Assembly: GCA_032164295.1 (NCBI GenBank)
Contig: JAJHTX010000001.1
Span: 1,488,001 to 1,552,000 of the forward strand
Origin: Inonotus obliquus
Taxonomy: Eukaryota > Basidiomycota > Agaricomycetes > Hymenochaetales > Hymenochaetaceae
Length of the DNA stretch: 64,000 bases
Reading direction: 5' to 3'
Shown: positions 48,013 through 60,351 of the stretch, piece after piece
How the letters are laid out: each line of letters starts with the position of its first letter
Numbering within the stretch: the stretch's first letter is position 1
Notes under the pieces: model-generated
The model's database searches: none
Told to the model about the DNA's origin: nothing
The model's input: the letters and a program-made list of their open reading frames with translations, nothing else
Made by a program: the position numbers and the translations under genes

Positions 48013-49847
48013 TCAAGCAAGTGTTGATTGCGTGTCACTAGTATTACACGAAGTCAAGTATGCGGCAGAGAAGGATGTGTCTAGATGAGGAAGGGTGGTT
48101 TCGTCTCGATTGTGTCTAGCTAATATGCTCCTGATATGTAGAAGAACGCGGCCGCATAAGATACTGTGCATGACGCGCTGGAAACTGGAAACAAAAATCT
48201 GTTAGATGGAACATCAAAGCTCATTCTGGAGACGTACATCACGAGCATGGCATGAATTTCAACCTTTAGTGCGTGGTCAGCAACGATAAACGGATTTACT
48301 GAATGGTATCTCGTACAGGAGCGAGTAGTATAGTGAGTACGTTCGCTATCGAGGTTGCTAGGGCAGCATTCAGTATCTGATGAGCAAGCTAGGGAGATGA
48401 TTCTGCGAGCTGACCAAGAATACACAAGAAGTACAGCAGGCCTAGTTGTTTAGCGGTCAGTAGTTTGTTATGGACCGTCAATAGATTGTTTACCGTCTCT
48501 GACAATGCACGTCATGAGCATCGTTTCCTCGAGCCGTGCTAAAGGAATCGTCCGGGCGAGGGCGACATACATAAGCAACCCTCAGGAATACGAATCCAAA
48601 TCACGCACAGTACTGGATTGCTTTGATGACTAGCAAAGTCACCACCGCTAATGAAACCAGTCAATCATTTGTACGCCTTCTACTGGGCGCCGGGACCTAC
48701 TTATTTCGCTTATAAGTATGGAAATGAAGTTCACGAATATGAGGCGGTTGCCAAAGTTGAAGATGCACCCGCCGCCGGGAACCCTTCCTGGTATTGCTAC
48801 AGATGTTACGAAAAGCGTCAAATACAGCTGGGTCGCGTGAGATTGGTGCGAACCTCGGATGTCCTCCAGGTATTGGTTCACAAAGAACACAGCCGTCGCC
48901 AGCGCCAGCTAATGGGTTGCATCAGTATCGAACAGCTCTCGACAAGTACGATTCTACGAACCAGAAACTCGGTAATAAGCACGATTGTTACCAATCTATT
49001 CCTCCCCCAGACAGCCCAAGTACGGAGCTTCAGGATAACTGCCAGAACGTGAGTGTGACGCCGTGAGCTTAGTAGAAAATGAATGGGTGAGTTCACACCG
49101 TCACTCACTTTGGGCAAAGAGGATCCCTATCGCAGACATCCCTGTTTAACAGGTCAGTCGTACTGAAGACGGTGAAAGTCCAGCAGGCAAACTCACAGGC
49201 AAACCAGGTAAGGGATGTCATACAAGATGTTTCCTGGATTGGTAATGAGCATTGATATTAACCACAGCAGTCGCCGCACTCCGACTTGCCTCTGAATTGG
49301 TGGCGATTACCGTCACTGGAGTGGATGTGCTGAACAAAGCTGAGACGATAAATAACGGGCGGACTTACTATACATATACAATATTGTGTCCACAAATACC
49401 GAATATCGGTTCAAGATGAACAAACATTTCGTTATACTCCAGGAGTAATTCCAGAACAGGTCAATCTTGAGAATTAATGCTTCAGAATGCGAACTAGACG
49501 TTCTTTCTAATATTCCAATACCTCTTCTGAGAGGGTGATTAGGTAATCGTAAAACTACCAATAATTGTTAGTCAAAGCTTCATCTCGAAGTCAACGGAAC
49601 CACTGCTATGACTTACTGCAAGGACCAGAGAAGCCGCTGTGATTCAGCGCAGCACTTTATTAAATTATTGATGGTAAGTGATCATGATGACATCTGCGCA
49701 CTTGTAATGAACTATTAGGTGTTCGATGAGAATCGGTTTCTGTTCTGTTGTCGTTTCATGGATGATAAGACTTACCCTGCCAGCCTCAAGATATGAAAGC
49801 CTTGTAGAAATACGCGCCAGGCGTTCAGAGTCAACGGTGAAAGACAT
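48013..49847 (-). CDS. DUF6533-type seven-helix membrane protein
   Basis: A many-exon gene read right to left. Recognised pieces in order: MSFTVDSERLARIST (49847-49776), a short AASLVLA exon, FYDYLITLSEE, then WNYSWSITKCLFILNRY with FVDTILYMY, later VILKLRTWAVWGRNRLVTI, LALATAVFFVNQYLEDI, LIFVNFISILISEI, IANVLTILLAP, and finally FQRVMHSILCGRVLLHIR with stop at 48013. These are hallmark segments of the large basidiomycete DUF6533 family, about seven helices with a WGR loop, of unknown function and receptor-like by topology only. The junction of exons 1 and 2 and the exons at 49030-49300 are uncertain. It converges on the tRNA gene. Confidence 0.8.
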
Positions 49848-50310
49848 AGAAAAGAGCACTGGAGAAAAATCACGCTGGTCCAGTTGCCAGGCCTTAAAAC
49901 TCCTAATGGAGCTCCCTTTGCTTCGATCGCAGCTTGACTGTTGACATGGCGATATTCAAACAGCATTTCTCTTCGTCCCTAGTATACAAAATTCTGGGTG
50001 CACATGCAGGTGAAAAGTCGTTGCAGTGGCGACTGTTTCTTGAACATTTTCGTGTGGATTGAAACGAGGATCGGAATCTGCTGCCATGGTGCGTGATTCA
50101 GGAAGGAAGCTTCATTTAATGGCTCCGAGTCCAGAACACACTGGTAGAGTTGATAGACTCCGCGACGGTCCGCAGCACATGCCACTACACATAACGAATT
50201 ACATTTTACCGAGTGACTTAGTATCTAGTAACAAGCCGCGGCGGAATGTTAGGACGAGTATGCAGTCTATGAATAGGAATCATATCCATCACCTCTAATA
50301 ATATACACTC
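49848..50310. other. Spacer between RAD5 and the DUF6533 gene
   Basis: No gene seen. Promoter of the membrane protein on the left, 3' flank of RAD5 on the right. Confidence 0.4.
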
Positions 50311-53300
50311 TTAATCTTCACCGAACATGATCCTGAGGTTCTCCATCGTTTCAGAGTCAACACCGCTTTGACCCTTCAATGCTTCCCTTATGATCGCGGT
50401 TTTCCTCTTCTGAATAGTCAGGATTCTACCTTCGATTGTGTCCGACACCTGAAGCACAGCGGTGAGCTAAGAAAAGAAATCATAAAACAAACACCGACGA
50501 TAAAGTGAGTAACGAAAACCGTTCTTTCTTGCCCTATCCGATGTACGCGATCAATAGCTTCAATATCATGTTTGTCAGCAACGGATGCACTCGGAATAAT
50601 AAAACGCCGCTACCTTGATTTTCGATAGCCGAGTTCCACCAACAATCCATCTAAGCAAATCGTCAATTTTCATACGCCGAAGTGAACAGATGAAATCGGT
50701 ACCATGAAGACATGGTTTGCCGACGTCAGCTAGCCAAAACGCAGTTCAGCACCGAATGACTTGGAGAAAATCATTCGATTTCACCCACATTAAGACCAAC
50801 ACCACCGGCCTTCAGACTCAGCATGAAAACCTTGGGCGATCGCGACGGTGCATTGAATTCAGCGATAATCTGATGTCTCTTCTTGATTTCGGTAGAGCCA
50901 TCAAGGCGATACCAAGCCAGCTTCTCCCGTTCCATGACAGTTTCAATCAGATCGAGAAAACTTGTGAACTGTGAGAAGACGATAGCTCGGAAACATGGGT
51001 CTTGATCTCTAAGACGCCCTATCTCACCAAGTACCGTCAGTTGACAGGCCGCACAATACATTATGAAGACAAACGGAGATGTTGCATCAGCGCATTCAAC
51101 TTAGTTGAACTCTTGAAGTCATTCCTCCGGAGTTCAAATTGAGGGGAAGACGGTGGGGCGTCATCGGAGTTAAACTCCTCTGCTTCGGGAGCAATTCCAA
51201 TACTGGTAGCTCTTGCTTTCTTGCGTTTAACAATTTCCAATAGCTGATCTTCCTGAAGCGTACAAAGGTCACGGACCGTTAGAGCATGTAGAAACTCGAG
51301 ATCAGCGCACGAACCTTTACAGGTCCGCGGCGGCAAATAGGACACGAGCCCTCCTCGCCCTTTTCGGCTTGACGAACAAGGGAAGCCAGGAAGCATTCCT
51401 TGCAGCTTAGAGATGAATTAGTAAAAACAAATTGGTATCCAGGTGAAGCATACCCCTTGTGAGCACACGCTGGCAAAAGAACCGGCTCCTGCATGACATC
51501 CATACAAATAGGACATTCTTCATCTTCTTTTAAAGATAAATTACTGAGAACAGTTTGCGCATAGGTTCCGTCGTCATTATTGGCGGTGGACTGTTTAATA
51601 ACGTCATCAATGTCCATGGACTTAGTGCTTGCACTCCCTGGTGTGCTATCTTCGTCCTCTGATAACACGAGGCTGGGATGGAGAACGGCGCGACGTAGCC
51701 TGTGACGACGAGTCAGGGACCTCCGCTATAACGCCACAGTGTAAGATCCACTTACTTCATAAGCATAGCCAAAATATGAGTATATCTCTTCCCAAGGAGG
51801 CCATTGGCGTTCAACCTGTCGAATTTCCGCTTCACGCTATCGTAAAGACTGTCGTATAGTCTACGCTCTAGATGTCCGAACTCAAGATATTCGTGCTTCA
51901 CCTGCGAAGATCGTGGGCTTAGAGTATAATCCTTATAAAGTGAGAAAGTCTTCACCTCTTTGGTAGGTAATTGGACAATCATATTACCGTCACGATCTCG
52001 CATCGTCTTCTCTCGCCGCAGAAGCACACTCTCAAGGATGACTTGAACGACTTCGATGGCCTTCGGCTCTCGATTCAAGAATGGAAGAGTAACAACAGAG
52101 CGGAAGAACGAGTAATCTGACCAAGGCGCGAAATTCAGGAATCGTCTGTGGGCATAATAAGTCTCCGATTCATGAGGGATATGTGATAACGTACAGAAGA
52201 GAAAACAGATCTTCAAGCCGGTTCACAATAGGAGTACCTGTCAAGGGCAATCAGTCGCAGTTATTCCCAAGTGGCGTTTGGATAGGATTCTAACCTGTCA
52301 GTGCCCATCGTCGAGGTGCCTTTAGATCAAATGCTGCTCTTGCAGCCTTGCTAGCCCTTGATTTTATGTTGTGCGCCTCGTCGAGCACAATGCGGAACCA
52401 TTCGACTACATTCCAAGTCAATATACTGCCAGTAATATCAACCAACTCGCTTACTGTCAAAAATTGGAGGAGGCTTGTTGGACTTGTCAAGTCTCGAGTG
52501 TTCCGATGACAGAGTACCATACGAGGTAACAACCACATCTATTGCGTCGATGTCCGAATCGATCATTACCTCTAGATTTTCGCGATTCTGACCATGCCAC
52601 ACCATGACATTAACAGAGCCCTTTTCACTTGAACGACGAATTTCGTCGGCCCACTGATCAAGGAGAGAAGCAGGAGCTATAATGAGCGTTGCTCGACTTC
52701 GCCGTCGAGGAGGCTGTTTCTTCATGGTCGGACGGAAGGCGGCATCCAACTTCAGCTGTTTTTCTTTTACTCGTTGCCGTTCGTCAGTTTCAATGGGTAC
52801 TTCCTCTTCAGGTTTCTCCCCTCGATTAGTTTGGATGAGGGAAGACACCATGATAGTTTTTCCCATTCCCACTAAGTAAAAGGTTAATAGATCAACAAAT
52901 AGAAATGGGAGTAATAATTGCTTACTCTCTTCAATAACCAGCAGAAGGTAGATTCTTGTTAGCCGCTTCATCACGAAAAGAATGCAGAAAATTTACCATC
53001 TGCGAGAATTCCTCCTCGGCATACATTGTTTGCGTATGGGAACTCTAGACTCAGTTCACCCGAGTGCGTGTTATAATAGAAGGGTGTATCGTTCGCTGTG
53101 AGGTCCAGCATGCCATTACTATCAGGCTCTGGAGGGAACAAGTATCTTAAATGAACGTTAGAGAGTCGACGAGTAAGCCAAAATAAGTAAATCATACTCA
53201 GCCCACAGAGGGTCCATGGACTTGGGCTGGCGTGCTGTTGAGACACCAATTTCCCGGGAGTACATCCACCTAATCATGCAAGGATGTCAATTCTTTCATA

Positions 53301-54709
53301 TTCTGCTGTTTCGCGACAGATAGGCTCACAGAAGAGCTTGCTTCTGGTACGGTCGTAACTTGAGTAGGAAGGTATCACACGGTTCCATCTCTGCCATGTC
53401 TGCATCACCAATTCGAGCACTGAAGTTGGTGAGGATTAGTTTCTTGAAGAACATCCCCATTATCTCGAACCATACCCACCGTTTATAGATGACATCTAGA
53501 TCGTTCTCATTCAACAGTTCCTCTTCGTCCTCGTCTATATCGTCACTTCGACGCCCATTTACATTATCAAGTCCTTTCTTTGCACTACCATTCTGACCAG
53601 GCGTTTGGGAAGATCCGTCTGGAGGGATGGTTTCTTTATCATACGTTTGAACATTACCCGCTCTAGGTCTCAACCCGAGCTTTTCGAATAATTGATGCAA
53701 AGAAGCCTTGCGGTTGCGCAATATTTCCTCTCCGATTGTTTCTTGGCCTTCATTGAACCAGGTCTTGAAAGGTTCAGGGTTCGAACCACTCGGTGAGTAT
53801 CGTTGGAAAGCAGAAGGAAGAATATATAATGATAATGACACCAGAAGGTCAGCGCCGGAGTGTAACTTCTCTGGACAATCTACCATTCTGCTTCCAGAAA
53901 AAGTGATTATACCTAAAAGACTCATTAGAGTCGACCTCGTCCGAAGTCGTGATAGACTTGCCTAGATCGAGAAGTTTTGAAACCCAGTTCGAGACATCCG
54001 TCGGTAATCTGCCAAACTCTAGTTTGCGATCAGCCGCTAGTCATTCAGTGAAAGAGACCAAAATACGCACCAAAGCCTCTTGCATTCGTCAACCTGACAA
54101 TCGTATTTGCTTTCGCTTTCTTAGGCTGCCCACCCTTTGCCTGAGCCTTGAACATACTATTTATTGTAACCTGCTGGCCCTTTCCTTTCTTCTTGCCGTC
54201 TTTCTCTTCTTGTTGTAGAGTATCTCGTTCCACGAGGATAAGGTCTCCCGGTTTCACGTATCCTGTTCCTTTCACGGTACTCCACGCATTTGCAACCAAG
54301 ATCGAGCCAAGATAATATTCAGAACGTCGCTCTGGAGCGTCTTGAATCCTTCGCCTTTTACGCGTATGTGTTTCAGAGGATTGACCTGGGACGCCAGATG
54401 AAGGAGGCTCGACCCTTGTGTCTTCGTTTCTAAGTGAAACGACTTCACTTCGAGGGCTTGATGGAGGCGCCGGGGTGATTCCAGCGCTTCGAGGTGTTTC
54501 CTCCTTTTGATCATCTACGAGCATGGCTTCATCACTAAATGACTGGACGCAACATTCAATTGATAATCAACACCAGAACTATAACTGTCCCGTGTTTCAT
54601 GGGAACTCACACTATCTCCCTGCTTGGTACGTTGTTCGCTGTTATTCTCGGCATCCTCCCCCTCTGCTGCAGGCAGAAACAGCGGCAATTCTTCTGGAGT
54701 GTAGGACAT
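50311..54709 (-). CDS. RAD5: DNA damage tolerance helicase and ubiquitin ligase RAD5
   Basis: A many-exon gene from ATG 54709 to the stop at 50311. An acidic N-terminus is followed by a HIRAN domain (YYLGSILVANAWSTVKGTGY). The SNF2 ATPase part has LRPYQKQALLWMYSRE, the Walker A stretch ILADEMGMGKT, IIAPASLLDQWADEI and LDEAH. A C3HC4 RING (ECPICMDVMQEPVLLPACAHKGCKECF, CPICRRG) is inserted before motif IV, followed by IVFSQFTSFLDLIE, LSLKAGGVGLN and DRVHRIGQ. This order is diagnostic of Rad5/HLTF, which poly-ubiquitinates PCNA and remodels stalled forks. The Glu and Met of the ATPase motif appear to come from a 3-nt exon at 52926-52928. The junction after exon 1 is ambiguous. The start is 134 bp from the divergent C1D start. 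Confidence 0.93.
52926..52928 (-). other. RAD5: Putative 3-nt micro-exon in RAD5
   Basis: Upstream exon ends ..GCA GAT G at 52997; the intron 52996-52929 starts GTAAAT, has CTAAC and ends GAAG. AGA (52928-52926) is followed by GTAAGC; that intron (52925-52872) has TTAAC and ends ACTTAG, and the next exon begins TG GGA ATG GGA AAA ACT. Joined, this reads A-D-E-M-G-M-G-K-T, the expected helicase motif. Skipping the AGA gives A-D-V-G-M-G-K-T, also in frame but losing the conserved Glu-Met. Both introns look complete and have normal lengths (68 and 54 nt). Confidence 0.7.
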
Positions 54710-54843
54710 AGTGGTGTAGGCTCAAGCGCGTTCAGCGCGAAAACGCGACACCGTCACATATCATGTCACGGGCGTCAGCACTTCTGTGACATTCAGCCGC
54801 CGGATCCCGCTACTTCTGCCACTGACAAATTCACTCAGAAAAA

Positions 54844-55945
54844 ATGTCGAGCGGCATAAAGAAACAAACCAGCAAAGTCACTGCACTATCGGCTTCTGTA
54901 GATGAGCTAGAACAAAAACTGGAACCTTTGCTCTCCAGGCCGCTGTCGGATACCCTCAGTTCTTTGGATACCCTACAACAAGCGAAATTACAGGTACTCT
55001 TGTCATACCTAATTAACGATCTTATCTTCAGTATGGAACGGCATTCTTCCTATCTGCGGCTTGCTAATGGTGATGTATTTAGTTTACCTGAAAATACAGG
55101 GTATTGACCCGAAGACGCACCCTGTCATTTCTGAGCTTGTAATGAGGTTTTCTCTGCTCTATTGTCGTTCAAAATATTAATTCCGATATTACCCCAGGAT
55201 CGTGTACGGGAATATTTCAAAAAGATAAAGGATGCGGAGGATTCTAACAAGAGTTCGTATATTTCTTGCTCCCATCACAGCAGTGTTCTGACGAATTCCC
55301 AAATTAGAGAGAACGACTGCAATAGACAAGGCTGCAGCAGGCCGCTTCATCAAACATGCCATTTCTGAGGCAAGGCGAAACATTACTACTAACGAGCCTA
55401 GTCCGAACGAAGCTGGTCCCTCAGATCCTCAGCGCTCAACGCTCGTTCCCATACGAGTCACGGAGAAGATGAAGGAAAGGGAGGAATACCTACGAAGAGT
55501 TGCGGAAGAGGAGGACTCAGAAGAGCCTATCTTAGATGTTATCGATGACGCAGCTGAGGAGAATAGCTCTGACTCGTTTGGAAAAGGAAAGGGGAAAGCA
55601 CGCGAAGAGGTATCGGTCGTGCAAGAAGTAACGATTTCTGAAATGGCACCGAAGAAACGAAGACGAGCGATGGACCCATTTGGCTGTGAGTTGTCACTCT
55701 TATCCATCCTTCATAATGAGTCAATGACTCCTTTAGCCTTCGGAGAGGAAGCGAATCCAGCTTCAGGATCGGGTGGCAAACCAAAGAAAAAGAAAAACAA
55801 GAAGATTGCCGCGGTCATTGACAACGACGCCTCCTTGTTAACAGACAGTCGAGCAAGCTCAGACATCGATAGTTCAAAAGAGGAAACAAAATCAAAGAAG
55901 AGGAATAAGAAGAAAAATAGGGCACCCGTCGAGGAGACTACTTAA
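54844..55945 (+). CDS. Nuclear exosome cofactor C1D/RRP47
   Basis: Five exons (54844-55030, 55083-55138, 55198-55252, 55308-55685, 55737-55945) close into 294 aa. The Sas10/C1D domain fills about residues 10-115: LDTLQQAKLQVLLSYLINDL, IYLKIQGIDPKTHPVISEL, DRVREYFKKIKDAED, KAAAGRFIKHAI. The C-terminal half is acidic, then strongly basic (KPKKKKNKK, KKRNKKKNR), as in Rrp47/Lrp1, which binds Rrp6 and structured RNA. It helps the nuclear exosome process rRNA and snoRNA. It is divergent from RAD5 and shares a 134-bp intergenic region. Confidence 0.93.
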
Positions 55946-56313
55946 TGCTATGTATTGTACCATTTTGCGTCGATAGTCTTGCACTTTCCGGCCGTCAGTC
56001 TGTGTCAATCCAATTGTAATAGACGATTTATTGTCAGAAGGTTTAGTACGAAGTACAGTAAGAGCACAGCGAATCGAGAACAAATTAAACCACCGGTACA
56101 ACAAATTTGTGCGCTCCACAAAATGAAAGCAGTGCTACAGTACAAACCAGACCAGACCAGATCAGAAGTCCGAAAGTACTCTAAACCAACGAGGCAGATA
56201 TCCAATAAGAAATAAAAAAGATAATAAAAAGAATGTTGTTCAGAAGATTGATAATAATGATGCAGAGAAAAAGGAGTGTGTAAGTTCGATAATGCAGAAA
56301 GCATCTAAGTGAG

Positions 56314-58951
56314 CTAAGAAGGTAAAGATGGCTTGATTCTATACGCTTCAAAAACGCGTATGCGTCTAACAAGTGTTGAAGGTTGCGGAGTATCCGAACA
56401 ATCAGATGGCGAAGATTGGGGACAGGCTCGGGTACTGATAGCCGCCGCAACGGGCTGGATGACGGACCGGGGATGCTGCGCAGGTTCTCTTAATAGATTC
56501 GTTGCACCCTCATCCTCATCTTCGTCCAGTATGCCCCCGGAGTTTGGAAGGCCAAAGCGATCTCGTTTCGAGCGCTCGTATTCCCAGAGCATGTCGCACC
56601 ATTCATCCTCTTGGACTATGCATTCTCCGTCTTCGTCTCGAAGGCTCAAAACGTAGTCGACCAATGCGGCTTTACAACCAAGCAAGGTATCAATGTGCTT
56701 GCAGAGGTAACGCTCCAGCTCGAACTGTGTAGTCTCCAAGAACTGATCCGGATATACAAACAAACCAGTTGGGCTGTTATTCCCCTTCGGTCGAGACACA
56801 GCAGAAGACGAAGTCGATGGTCGGGACGAAGTCGGGACCGGGAATGCTAACGACGACACTGCCGATGATGCACGCGTTCTCGTTCCCAGCATCTGTTCGT
56901 CATATATTTCTGAGTCATCGGAAGCATTTGTGCTTATCGGGTTCCGCGCAGGACTCGAATCTCCCGCAGCACCAAGAACTCGTAAAGCCTTGTTTTTACT
57001 TTGCGAGATGATGACCTTGTCCAAAATCTCCTTGTTCTTGTCGATTTTCCTGCCATCACGATCAGTTTTGAAGAGCTTCCTCGACCGTTTAGAGCTGTCG
57101 AGATTCGGATCTGCATTCTTGCTTGTAACCACAAGATCGTGCATCTCTGGGTTCAAGAGGGATAATCGAAAATCCTTCAGAACATTCACTTTCCCAGCTG
57201 GCCCAAACACCTTGCGAAGGAGACTCTCCAAGAAGTCTGCAGGGTGCGCATTAATATCATATACGTTCTCCAGCATTCGTTTGTAGATTGCCTCCATTTC
57301 CTGACAAAGGGGCGTGGATGGTAACGATACATCTTGAGTGACATAGTGACTCTTTGATTGAAGTAAAGTCGACATGCTGCCGATATCGTCAACGGGCGTC
57401 TGCAGACAATCGGTGCTCTCTTCCGAAGGCGAGTCCTCACGGCACAGACTAGGCGCAGAACCGATACTTCTGCGGTCCAGAAAGGCGTCTAGATCGAGGA
57501 AGGAGTTGTTAATCGGCTGCCCCACGTCTTCAGCTATGTCGTTCGACAATTTGGATTCATTAGACCCCCAGCTATTTCGGGCATTTTGGGAACCAGACCC
57601 TCGCGAGAAACTTGACGCCTGACGTGTCAGATGAGGGTACGGAAACACTATTTCATCGTCGATAATCTCGATCCGGCCTATTTGTATCCGAAGGCTCCAA
57701 TGAGTAAAGACGCTCATAAACATAAATAAGTAGACTGCAATTTACCCGCTGGCTTTAAAACGCGCCGCACTTCAATGAGAATATGTTCCCAGCGATGCAG
57801 AGGAATAGCTTCTGTAAGATTAGCCATCCTGACGAGGTCAAAGCTCCCAGGCTCGAAAGGCAAACGATATGCAACACTACGAGTATCAGACATCTGTCAA
57901 TGCGGGCATCTCTGGGAATTATTAATGAACACCTACAAGTTACCCCTCTTCCAAGTGACATTTGAATTGAGCATATCAGAATCACCGACGAGATTGACGA
58001 GATCGTATCCCACGACTTTCGCCCCCGGCCAAGAATTCGCCGCCTCCAGAACCCAAGAACCCTGGCCACAACCAAGGTCGAGTACATCCTCTGGTGGAGA
58101 CAAATATTCATGGAAACTAGGGTGTCCAGTCGTATTGAGGCGTCGAAGTAGATGATGGAAATAAGCATCACTGAGAATAATTAGTTCTGGATTTTCTTCT
58201 CATGCAAGACACCCACTCACTTTTGCAGGTCTACCCTGTTGTAACTTCGCATGTAAGGAGCCTCTGATCGCATATATGAATGTAGAACCATGCCGTCTCT
58301 CTTCCTACAAGGTAGTGCCCGGTATTCTGGCTTAGAAACATCCACGTCATCCACGGCTTCGCATTCTGGCACTGTGGACAGGCGAGAAGCTCGAGCACCA
58401 TACCCAACACCATCTACGACCTCCTCGGGTACTATGGTGCTCTTTCGTTCGTCTCTGAAATCTGGTAAAAGAATTGCATCAACGTTCGATGGGATGTCGT
58501 TATCATCACGCGTAGCGAGGAATGGTGCCCGACTTGTGGTAGTTCGGGAAGATGAAGCCGTTTTCGATGCAAATGGTTCGTTGGATGGTGCGGCTCGATT
58601 CGATCTGCCGAGAAGTGGGGCCGATCTTTTCCTCTGCATACGTCCTTTTAACGATCCAAAGAACCGACTTGGAGCATCCTCCCGGAGGTCCATGAATGAC
58701 ATGCGCTTCGAGAGTTGCGAATCAGTAGAATCTCGTCGTTTTCTGGACTCGTCGGATGAAGTACGTGAACGGGGAGTTGCCTCGTAATTAGAGGAACGAG
58801 ATGACGAAGAAGATGGTCTTGAGTTTCTCAGGGAGGAGAAGCGACGTGATGCGGTAGTATCGTTGTTGTCAAGCGATGAGAATGAGCTTGACTCGTCGTA
58901 GTACAAATAGGATCGTCTAAAGATTGCGGATGAGGCTGAACTTAAAGACAT
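56314..58951 (-). CDS. Class I SAM-dependent methyltransferase, basidiomycete type
   Basis: Four exons (58951-58221, 58170-57937, 57876-57746, 57677-56314) close into 819 aa. The first 190 residues are Ser/Arg-rich and disordered. The Rossmann methyltransferase core follows at about 245-370: YMRSYNRVDLQ, motif I VLDLGCGQGSWVLEAA, GYDLVNLVGD, RLPFEPGSFDLVRMANLTEAI, HILIEVRRVLKPAGRIEIID. A long C-terminal extension carries acidic and Ser-rich stretches and a helical part (MEAIYKRMLENVYDINAHPADFLE, FELERYLCKHIDTLLGCK). Similar large proteins occur across Agaricomycetes; the substrate is unknown. The motif I sequence and charge pattern suggest a functional enzyme. Confidence 0.85.
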
Positions 58952-59688
58952 GGGTGGAAGGAAGAGTAAAATTCTTCAAAGTGGGTTGTGCTTAATGTGG
59001 CTCGAAGACAGAACAAAGCAGCGTGGCCGAAAGGGCAGTCGGGTGTAAATGTGGCCTAGTATAGCGATAAATGATAAATTATAAGCCTAGTGTGAAATAC
59101 AAGGTAGGAATCCACGCACCCAAGAGTGTGATTCCACCAGTCCGAGGAAGAATCTTGCTCTTACGCGGATCAAAGCAGTGCAAATTAGATGGTCGCGGCT
59201 GAAGTAGCCCGACAAGCGTTGCAAGGAGACCGACGTTGTTTGGCGACGCAGAGAAAGAGATGGTGGAGGTCGAAGGATGAGTGAGAAATAGTCACTCCAC
59301 CCAACGGGGGAGTACTTAGTGATGCCGACGTCCCCAAACAGTCCATAGCTTTCTTCCGAATCTGATCTCTCTGATCTCGTTTGTCACACGTGTCACATTT
59401 ATCTCCGCTCCGATTATTCGCCCCGAAACTTTTATTCTTTTTACTTGGCTTCATGCTCTGTGCATTATGCGCGAAAAAGTACAAAAAATGATCATACGCG
59501 TTGTAAACCAGAGATCCTATCATATGCATGCAAACCCCGTCTATATGCGGGATGACCGGAATATCCCACGGCCCGATCGGGAGACGTAAATATTAGACTG
59601 ACAAACGGATGCTATGTCCTACACCAACGATGTGAACCCGAGACGCCCTTTGATACTTGACACACAAAGCAATGTACGGTGAGAACTT
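58952..59688. other. Spacer between the methyltransferase and SF3B5
   Basis: No supported gene. A minus-strand frame at 59185-59529 (114 codons, with CDTCDKRDQRDQ) has no family match and overlaps other frames. A CACGTG at 59387-59392 is 436 bases before the methyltransferase start. Confidence 0.4.
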
Positions 59689-60309
59689 TCAGTCCTCGTC
59701 TTTCTTGGGCGGTGGCCCACACGGCTGAAGCATTCGCTGCAATGAAAGAGCATGAGAAACCAAAAGTACATTTGTTCTCAGCCTAACGGCGCCACTCACC
59801 TCGGTCATCTCAAACTTGATTCGGCCAATGCTCTCTCCATCAGCAAGGGCCAAGTATGACGCCAACGTTGGGTGCCCAACGATGGAAGCGCATGTGTCAC
59901 GGTGTTGGTGTGTTAACCACTCACTGTCATCATCAAATGTGTCAGTAATCACAGCATTGTGCGGGCGCAGCAATGGATACGTACTACTTGGTCATATCGG
60001 CATGGCCTAAGCTCCTCAGTCAGACTGGCGTGCGTAGATAAGATGGGTCATAACCTCGGACTCACCGGTTCCTGTGTACCGGGCATGTACTAATCAAACA
60101 CTTGTCAAAACATACAATGGTCGAATACGATCAAGAGTGCTCACAATGCTCCAACTGTGTGTTCGCTGTGTACCTGAGTTCTGAAGACTAGAGACAGAAA
60201 TGAGCTTTGTCAACTGAAGCAGGAGAAGGTGACTGTACCATGAGAAAGACCGTGGGAAATAGAACTTCAACGAAAGCGCGTCTGAAGTAAACGCGTACAG
60301 CCGCTGCAT
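59689..60309 (-). CDS. SF3B5: Splicing factor 3b subunit 5 (SF3b10)
   Basis: Six exons (60309-60299, 60173-60145, 60089-60066, 60006-59988, 59923-59800, 59736-59689) close into 84 aa, the family length (human 86). The read-through is MQRLYTANTQLEHLHARY, TGTGHADMTNEWLTHQHRD, CASIVGHPTLASYLALAD, IKFEMTERMLQPCGPPPKK, nearly the whole SF3b10 signature. SF3B5 sits in the U2 snRNP SF3b complex next to SF3B1 and SF3B3 and helps hold the branch site. Four exons are under 30 nt (11, 29, 24, 19), so automatic annotation can easily miss or truncate this gene. The start codon is 42 bp from the divergent CCT7 start. Confidence 0.9.
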
Positions 60310-60351
60310 CCAACACACAGTCTTCGTATTGGCAAAAAAAGGTCGAAAAAA
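60310..60351. promoter_or_regulatory. Minimal bidirectional promoter SF3B5/CCT7
   Basis: Only 42 bp separate the two start codons. It contains ATTGG (inverted CCAAT, 60338-60342) and two A runs (60344-60350 region). Both genes are essential housekeeping genes in fungi. Transcription starts must lie inside this strip or inside the opposite gene, so the promoter elements probably overlap the neighbour's first exon or intron. The start choices rest on splicing into conserved domains. Confidence 0.55.

Noticed and set aside
59185..59529. 114-codon minus-strand frame with two CxxC-like pairs
   Set aside because: The Cys pairs are too few for a zinc fold and no homologous pattern is recognised.
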